64,000 nt of DNA from contig CM075860.1 of NCBI GenBank assembly GCA_037975125.1, positions 42,937,470 to 43,001,469 on the forward strand, read 5' to 3'. The notes beneath the pieces are model-generated. The model had not been told where the DNA came from and did not search any database. It worked only from the letters and a program-made list of their open reading frames with translations. Source of the stretch: Latrodectus hesperus (lineage: Eukaryota; Arthropoda; Arachnida; Araneae; Theridiidae). Below, in pieces: positions 61,901 to 64,000 of this stretch (within the stretch, counting starts at the first letter, position 1; every line of letters begins with the position of its first letter). Made by a program: the position numbers and the translations under genes.

Positions 61901-64000
61901 CTTCCCCAATTAGTAATGGTGTATAAAAAATTTTTATAAACTTGATGAAATTTATGAATTATATGTTCCAAATTGTTTGAACGTTTCGAACATTATGAAT
62001 CCGCTTTAAAACTTGAAAAACTTTTTGAATACCATTCTCTTTTAGTACCTTAGAAACCTTTTTAATTTTTTTTAAATCTAAAATGCTTTTAAAAGCTAAA
62101 CTTATTATATTATATGCATATTAAAGTTGTATAAACTGCCTGCCTGTATATAGTTATCAACTTTCGTATCATGCCATTTTTTTTTCCTTTTCATAATTAA
62201 GTGTTCATCCTATTTATAATATTGCTTTCAATGTATATAATGTTTTTAATGCCATAACTACCCTAGAAATTGTTAACCGTCTTTTTATTCATTGTAAATT
62301 GTTTCTCCATTATTTGTTGAATGTGTCATCATGTTAAATTTTATTTTTAACTCAGAGAAAATACTTAATTCTATTGCCTGATGTTCAACAGGGCTTAAAG
62401 CCCCTTAAAATGTTTGTAACTTCTAGCTACCAATTTGTAAGCACAATTTCTTTGCCTTGTTAAATGCCACGATGGTGGCGCCTTCACGGACCTCGTAGAG
62501 GTGTGGAGCACACTAGGTATTGGGGAGATGGCACCCGTTAACCTAAAGGTACAATCCAGGGTCTCCCCACACAGTTATGTATGTATGTATGCTGTAATCG
62601 ACTCAAAGTTTTAAAACATTTTTATTAATTATGGCCAAATATTGTCAAGCTAATTTTTATATTTATTTCTTAGTTCTAAAAACCATCATAGAATAAAAAC
62701 TTTATTTTCATAAACAGTCAACCCTTCTATAACGCGGAGCTGAAATTGCGACAGCCCTCCTGTAACGCGGTACTCTTACAGCGCCGTTTCCGTTCAACAA
62801 CGTCTCATCAGTTCTTTCCGTGCACCCAATCAATGGTTTTAACTGTGGATATGTTTAAATAAACAGTCAAGCTTATCTCTTAGCCGTTTACGGGATCGGT
62901 TTCAGTCGTCTCAGAGCTCTTTCGCAATACGTCTCGTTGGTGACCCATTCCTTCTAAAATTTTGTCTGCTCCGTCCATTCGTTTAGCTTTTTGAGTACCA
63001 AGCATGTTTGAAAATTAAACATTGGGTGTTTAGTTTTAGGTTGACCACATAACCGAGAGATATGCTTCCTACTCCAGGGCCCTCAATCATGAAAACAGTA
63101 TAGCCAATGTAGGCCTTGGCCTACTAGGGGCTGTTGTGCCATTGTTACTTTTAGTCGTTTTTTTAGTGTTATTTTTAGTTATTTTTATATCGTTCCTCAT
63201 ACTAGTATTTATACTATCTATATTTTTCATGGGCTGCAGAGCATCGGCATTTCGTCCGGAAGAGCGGGGTTTGATTTCCAATACCGCCAAAGACGCACCG
63301 AGTACATGCGATACGCGTGCTCGTTAAATCTGAGGAATCGAAAGTTCTATGGTCGGTCGTTGAGCAGTTTACCATGGGTGTAATGGTCAGGAGAAAATTC
63401 CTCCCCCCTCCAGATCAAAATTAAAATGGAAGGAGTGGATCCTCTGGTGGTGCCATCTATAGGTGGAGTTTCGAGCAAAGACGTACTTTTACCTTCGTGG
63501 CGCTCTCGTTAATCGAAAGGTTTGGTTTGTTTGTCGCTCAACGGTCATCTTTTGCACACGAGGGCTAATTAGACCGGGACCTACGGTTTGAAGTGGATTC
63601 CGAACCACTACAAACATCCATGCCCAAGATGGGATTCGAACCCAAAAACTGTTGAACCGAAGGCAAGAGCGCTAACCATTCGGCTGCCAGCTCGGCCGTT
63701 AATCAAAAGACGCATCTTACTGACTTCAAACTACATAATCAACGGCTTGCCCAAGTGTCATAAGTAACAACAACAACACATTTTTTATAACAAGAAAAAA
63801 GTTCTAAGAACTCATTTTTGGATCAAATTTACACAAAGTGTTACGAATCATTGAAAAATCGAGAAAAAGCAAGCGAATGGTGCTCACCCTATAGAATATG
63901 CAGGAGTAGCTGACCACGATGATGAGGCAGGGCAACAGAAACCCCAGGACGAACAGGAACTTCTTGGGACTTCTACCGTTCTTTCGCAGGATGGTGCACG
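46690..64000 (-). CDS. Class A GPCR of moody/Tre1 type (partial, 3' three exons)
   Basis: Exons in order are 64000-63888 (cut by the window edge), 58784-58576 and 46975-46690, with GT/AG borders and matching phases (0 and 2). They encode the extracellular loop 2 cysteine, TM5, intracellular loop 3, TM6, TM7 and a Ser/Asn-rich cytoplasmic tail. TM6 carries CFLP in place of the usual CWxP, and TM7 carries NPVIY, the NPxxY switch. Arthropod moody/Tre1 receptors share the TM5 run SPKKFLF...PC, SYSCIF and the NRQYRQAY segment after TM7. Moody acts in the fly glial blood-brain barrier and Tre1 in germ-cell and neuroblast guidance; the ligand is not established from this sequence. TM1-TM4 lie off the right edge. 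Introns are about 5.1 and 11.6 kb and full of repeats. The subfamily is a resemblance call; GPCR identity is secure. Confidence 0.85.
47028..47318 (+). mobile_element. tRNA-derived SINE, family S2, 11-bp target duplication
   Basis: The head has an A-box-like TGGTTGAGTGGTTAGCG and a perfect B box (GATTCGAATCCCGG), then a C/T-rich body (TTTCTCTGTCCTTTCTTCTG) and CCTATAAACGGGT. AAGAACGTTAT flanks it exactly (47017-47027, 47319-47329). It is antisense to the GPCR gene and begins only 52 bp upstream of that gene's last splice acceptor. Confidence 0.92.
47431..47620 (-). mobile_element. S1 SINE, older copy
   Basis: S1 landmarks are present (GTCGCTCAACGTG, GATTAGATCGGGACCTA, TTCCGAACCACTACAAACAT, minus-strand B box GGATTCAAATCCC), with about 25 bp of extra sequence near 47457-47482. 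The tRNA head is cut short. Confidence 0.8.
48780..49085 (-). mobile_element. Two adjacent old S1 SINEs
   Basis: About 48780-48905 (CACAACGGCCATTTTTTTGC, GGGGATTCCGAAACACTACA) lacks its head. About 48914-49085 is fuller (CACTCGAGGGTCATTTTTTA, GGTGGGATTCGAATCAACG, TGAACTGAAGACAAGAGCG). Both run in the same direction and are well diverged. Confidence 0.7.
49480..49596 (+). mobile_element. Old SINE remnant, plus orientation
   Basis: GTGAGTTCAATTCCCACATC looks like a tRNA B box and is followed by GTTCGGAATCGATTTAAG, the S1 body motif, so this is a decayed S1 copy. The hAT element inserted at its 3' end. Confidence 0.55.
49605..50900. mobile_element. Non-autonomous hAT-type DNA transposon with perfect 8-bp target duplication
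   Basis: The ends CAGGGATAGCGAACC (49605) and, on the other strand, CAGGGATGGCGAACC (from 50900) are inverted repeats with one difference. Subterminal sequence is related as well (GTGCCAC motifs near both ends, ATGGCACG). TTCTAAGT lies on both sides exactly (49597-49604, 50901-50908); an 8-bp duplication is the hAT signature. The 1296-bp interior is AT-rich with no transposase frame, so it would have moved with borrowed enzyme. It sits in the last GPCR intron, inside an older S1 remnant. Confidence 0.92.
50909..51690 (-). other. GPCR intron, nothing recognised
   Basis: AT-rich stretch with no exon or repeat that I can name. Confidence 0.5.
51692..51771 (+). other. Exon-like segment of unknown identity
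   Basis: An 80-nt segment is bordered by a good acceptor (TATTTTCTTTCAG) and donor (CAG|GTAAGA) on the plus strand and is clearly less AT-rich than the surrounding DNA. Two plus frames are open; neither gives a protein I recognise. It lies inside an intron of the minus-strand GPCR gene, so it would belong to a nested gene, a non-coding RNA or an unknown repeat. Confidence 0.2.
51772..52200. other. GC-richer island of unknown function
   Basis: The block stands out against AT-rich intron. All three minus frames are open for about 60 codons over 51690-51986, which fits low stop density rather than a specific protein. A strong minus-strand donor (CTGCG|GTAAGTGAG, about 52036) ends an open stretch running down from 52201. 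A short palindrome GTTGCCGAAAAGGCAAC lies at 51959-51975. No family was recognised. Confidence 0.3.
52770..53085 (-). mobile_element. Two old S1 SINEs
   Basis: About 52770-52890 (CATCCATTCACGACATGGGA, ATTGAACTCATGAACT) and about 52905-53085 (GTTCGTCGTTTTACGGTCAC, GGTGAGAGTTGAAACAGTGA, ACTGTTGAATTGAAATCC). Both are strongly mutated. Confidence 0.65.
53091..53115. repeat. (TG)n(TA)n microsatellite
   Basis: ATATGTGTGTGTGTGTATAT run followed by TATATATA, directly after an S1 remnant. Confidence 0.9.
53451..53473. repeat. Poly(A) tract
   Basis: A run of more than 20 A residues. It could be the tail of a decayed retroposon, but no body is recognisable upstream. Confidence 0.9.
54035..54510 (-). 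mobile_element. Two old S1 SINEs
   Basis: About 54035-54205 keeps GTCGTTCAACGGTCATTTTT, GCTAATTAGACAGGGACCTA and GGTGGGACTCAAATCCATGA. About 54370-54510 keeps TTTAAAGAGGATTTCGAGC and TGAATCAAACCCACGAACT. Both have decayed. Confidence 0.7.
54995..55247. mobile_element. Small inverted-repeat element (MITE-like)
   Basis: The outer ~38 bp are imperfect inverted repeats: CACAGATGCCGTATATTC...GCATGCCAAATTCTGA on the left and, on the other strand, CACAGCTGCCGTATAATC...GCGTGCCAAATTCTGA on the right. The 253-bp unit has no frame. No certain target duplication was found, so superfamily is open; it may extend a few bases outward. Confidence 0.65.
55248..56390. other. GPCR intron DNA with a GC-richer patch
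   Basis: Overlapping open frames on both strands (55505-55861) have no recognisable family. 55980-56110 is GC-rich and contains CCAATCCCCCGGGTTGGC, a partial palindrome. I could not assign it to a repeat or an exon. Confidence 0.35.
56395..57110 (-). mobile_element. Two old S1 SINEs
   Basis: About 56395-56580 (TTTGTTTGTTGTTCTACTGT, GAGGAGGGAATCGTACTCAT, GAACTGGTGAACTGAAAGC) and about 56960-57110 (CACACGAGGTTTGACTTAAT, GAATTGGGAATCAAACCCAT, GAACGGTTGAACC). The DNA between them is unremarkable. Confidence 0.65.
57111..58544 (-). other. GPCR intron, nothing recognised
   Basis: AT-rich. A weak tRNA-B-box-like GGCAGGTTCGATATCCGAC near 58342 hints at one more old SINE in the plus direction. Confidence 0.45.
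58576..58784 (-). CDS. GPCR exon: intracellular loop 3 and TM6
   Basis: It begins after TATTCCCCAG with GTG CAC AAG AGT CGC AAG (phase 0) and ends ATC AG|GTACGT (phase 2). It encodes a basic, Ser/Pro-rich loop (HSPTPSKTPGG...) and then RLTRMMLIIFCSFLLCFLPL, the TM6 segment. The loop is where G-protein coupling and phosphorylation usually occur. It is distinctly GC-richer than the introns. Confidence 0.9.
58785..59200 (-). other. GPCR intron, nothing recognised
   Basis: A short ATCATCAAT-type direct repeat occurs at 58865-58910. Otherwise featureless. Confidence 0.5.
59205..59390 (+). mobile_element. SINE family S2, second copy
   Basis: Matches the copy at 47028: A-box-like GTCTAGAGGTCAGCGTACC, an exact B box GGGTTCGAATCCCGGTTCGG, GCATGGATGTACTTTCTCTC and CCTATAAACGGGTACC. 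The 3' part is shorter than in the first copy. Confidence 0.88.
59810..60490. mobile_element. Cluster of old S1-like SINE remnants
   Basis: 59810-59970 (minus; GTTTAACTATCACTTCCTGC, GAAATGGGAATCAAATACTC, ACTGAACTGAAATCC), about 60090-60260 (plus; GTGGATTTGATTCCCATGC, CTTGGATGTTCATG) and about 60360-60480 (minus; CACATCCAAAGTAAGAGTTA). All are well decayed. Confidence 0.5.
60711..61241 (-). mobile_element. Truncated non-LTR retrotransposon with perfect 10-bp target duplication
   Basis: Same family as 4150-5236, on the minus strand. It encodes the zf-RVT tail (CRKCHTQEETAKHIIYEC near 60925-60980) down to the stop at 60801, then a 3' UTR and a GAAGAAGAAGAAGAT tail at 60711-60725. GGAACTATAT flanks it exactly (60701-60710, 61242-61251). 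The 5' truncation cuts the element after the RNase H region, and a frame break lies near 61140. Confidence 0.92.
61450..62590 (+). mobile_element. 3' end of another non-LTR retrotransposon (zf-RVT type)
   Basis: An open frame to 61890 ends with a zinc-binding motif C-x-C-x7-H-x4-C (CICGAQGNPFHYVLEC, then PETEKYH), the usual C-terminal signature of RT-zinc-binding retrotransposons, followed by a Leu/Arg-rich stretch and an acidic end (DDLEDSTDESENYS). A long 3' UTR follows, with a GC-rich hairpin-prone part (GCCACGATGGTGGCGCC near 62466) and a TATG tail (62575-62590). It is 5'-truncated; the left edge is not fixed. Confidence 0.7.
62717..62960 (+). mobile_element. Fragments resembling a pogo-type end and an LTR border
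   Basis: CAGTCAACCCTTCTATAACG followed by TGTAACGCGGTAC resembles the terminal repeat of pogo/Tigger-like elements. Further on, GTTTAAATAAACAGTC (polyadenylation-like) and CTCGTTGGTGACCCATTCC resemble an LTR end beside a primer-binding site. No partner ends were found, so both calls are tentative. Confidence 0.3.
63063..63130 (+). repeat. Repeat R6, partial copy
   Basis: CTACTCCAGGGCCCT...AATGTAGGCCTTGGCCTAC matches the R6 insert at 12357-12622 in the opposite orientation. Confidence 0.55.
63231..63775 (+). mobile_element. SINE family S3, copy b, split by an S1 SINE
   Basis: The parts 63231-63519 and 63697-63775 match 8398-8815 in order (TTTCGTCCGGAAGAGCGGGG, CACCGAGTACATGCGATAC, CTCGTTAAATCTG, GGAGTGGATCCTC, GAGCAAAGACG, then the AAAGACGCA part and GCCCAAGTGTCATAAG), ending in an AACAACAACAACA tail. 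An S1 SINE sits between them. Confidence 0.88.
63520..63696 (-). mobile_element. S1 SINE nested in S3
   Basis: A full young S1 copy (GTCGCTCAACGGTCAT, ACTACAAACATCCATGCCCA, minus-strand B box GGGTTCGAATCCC). CGTTAATCGAAAG before it and CGTTAATCAAAAG after it are a target duplication with one change. S1 was therefore active after this S3 copy had inserted. Confidence 0.92.
63888..64000 (-). CDS. GPCR exon: extracellular loop 2 end and TM5 (cut by window edge)
   Basis: It reads CTILRKNGRSPKKF and then a hydrophobic TM5 (LFVLGFLLPCLIIVVSYSC-IFYR) and ends at the donor AGG|GTGAGC in phase 0. The first cysteine is in the place of the class A disulphide cysteine of loop 2, and the TM5 proline is present. 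The rest of the gene is beyond 64000. Confidence 0.88.

Noticed and set aside
14303..63696. Apparent orientation bias of S1 SINEs (young copies all read on the minus strand)
   Set aside because: Only four young copies are involved, and several decayed copies (about 36330, 38030, 49490, 60100) run the other way. The bias may reflect which strand's motif was easier to spot.

Overview
This is a piece of a large, AT-rich, intron-rich animal genome, not a prokaryote or virus. Exons are short (13 to about 290 bp), introns reach 11 kb, and most of the rest is decayed transposable elements, tRNA-derived SINEs and (TA)n tracts. The mix of genes (ciliary IFT52, a moody/Tre1-type GPCR, AMDHD1) and the SINE/I-like retroelement content suggest an arthropod, probably a chelicerate such as a spider. 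That assignment is inference from family resemblance, not proof.

Layout. 1-8.4 kb: a solo LTR (2390-2997), nested non-LTR retrotransposon 3' ends (about 4.15-5.24 kb), and the first coding exon of an imidazolonepropionase (AMDHD1) gene on the minus strand (7756-7907), with a decayed partial copy of that exon just upstream (8286-8397). 8.4-14.7 kb: SINEs and old repeats, no gene recognised. 14.7-22.5 kb: a complete five-exon minus-strand gene for a compact CCDC86/Cgr1-type ribosome-biogenesis protein (122 aa). 22.9-39.3 kb: a complete eleven-exon plus-strand gene for IFT52 (436 aa). It starts about 0.4 kb from the CCDC86 start, head to head, and carries a dead Tigger/pogo transposon in intron 4. 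39.3-46.7 kb: intergenic, with an internally deleted mariner (41691-42568) that keeps perfect terminal inverted repeats, a reverse-transcriptase relic and SINEs. 46.7-64 kb: the 3' half of a class A GPCR gene on the minus strand (TM5 to C-terminus in three exons). Its introns hold SINEs, a 1.3-kb non-autonomous hAT element with a perfect 8-bp target duplication, a small inverted-repeat element, and further retroelement 3' ends.

The two intact genes join without frame errors at canonical GT/AG sites. AMDHD1 continues off the left edge, and the GPCR gene continues off the right edge. I found no gene cluster, defence system, CRISPR array or toxin gene. The most interesting content is the head-to-head IFT52/CCDC86 pair, the AMDHD1 exon duplication, and a set of nested or precisely bounded transposon insertions whose relative ages can be read from the sequence.
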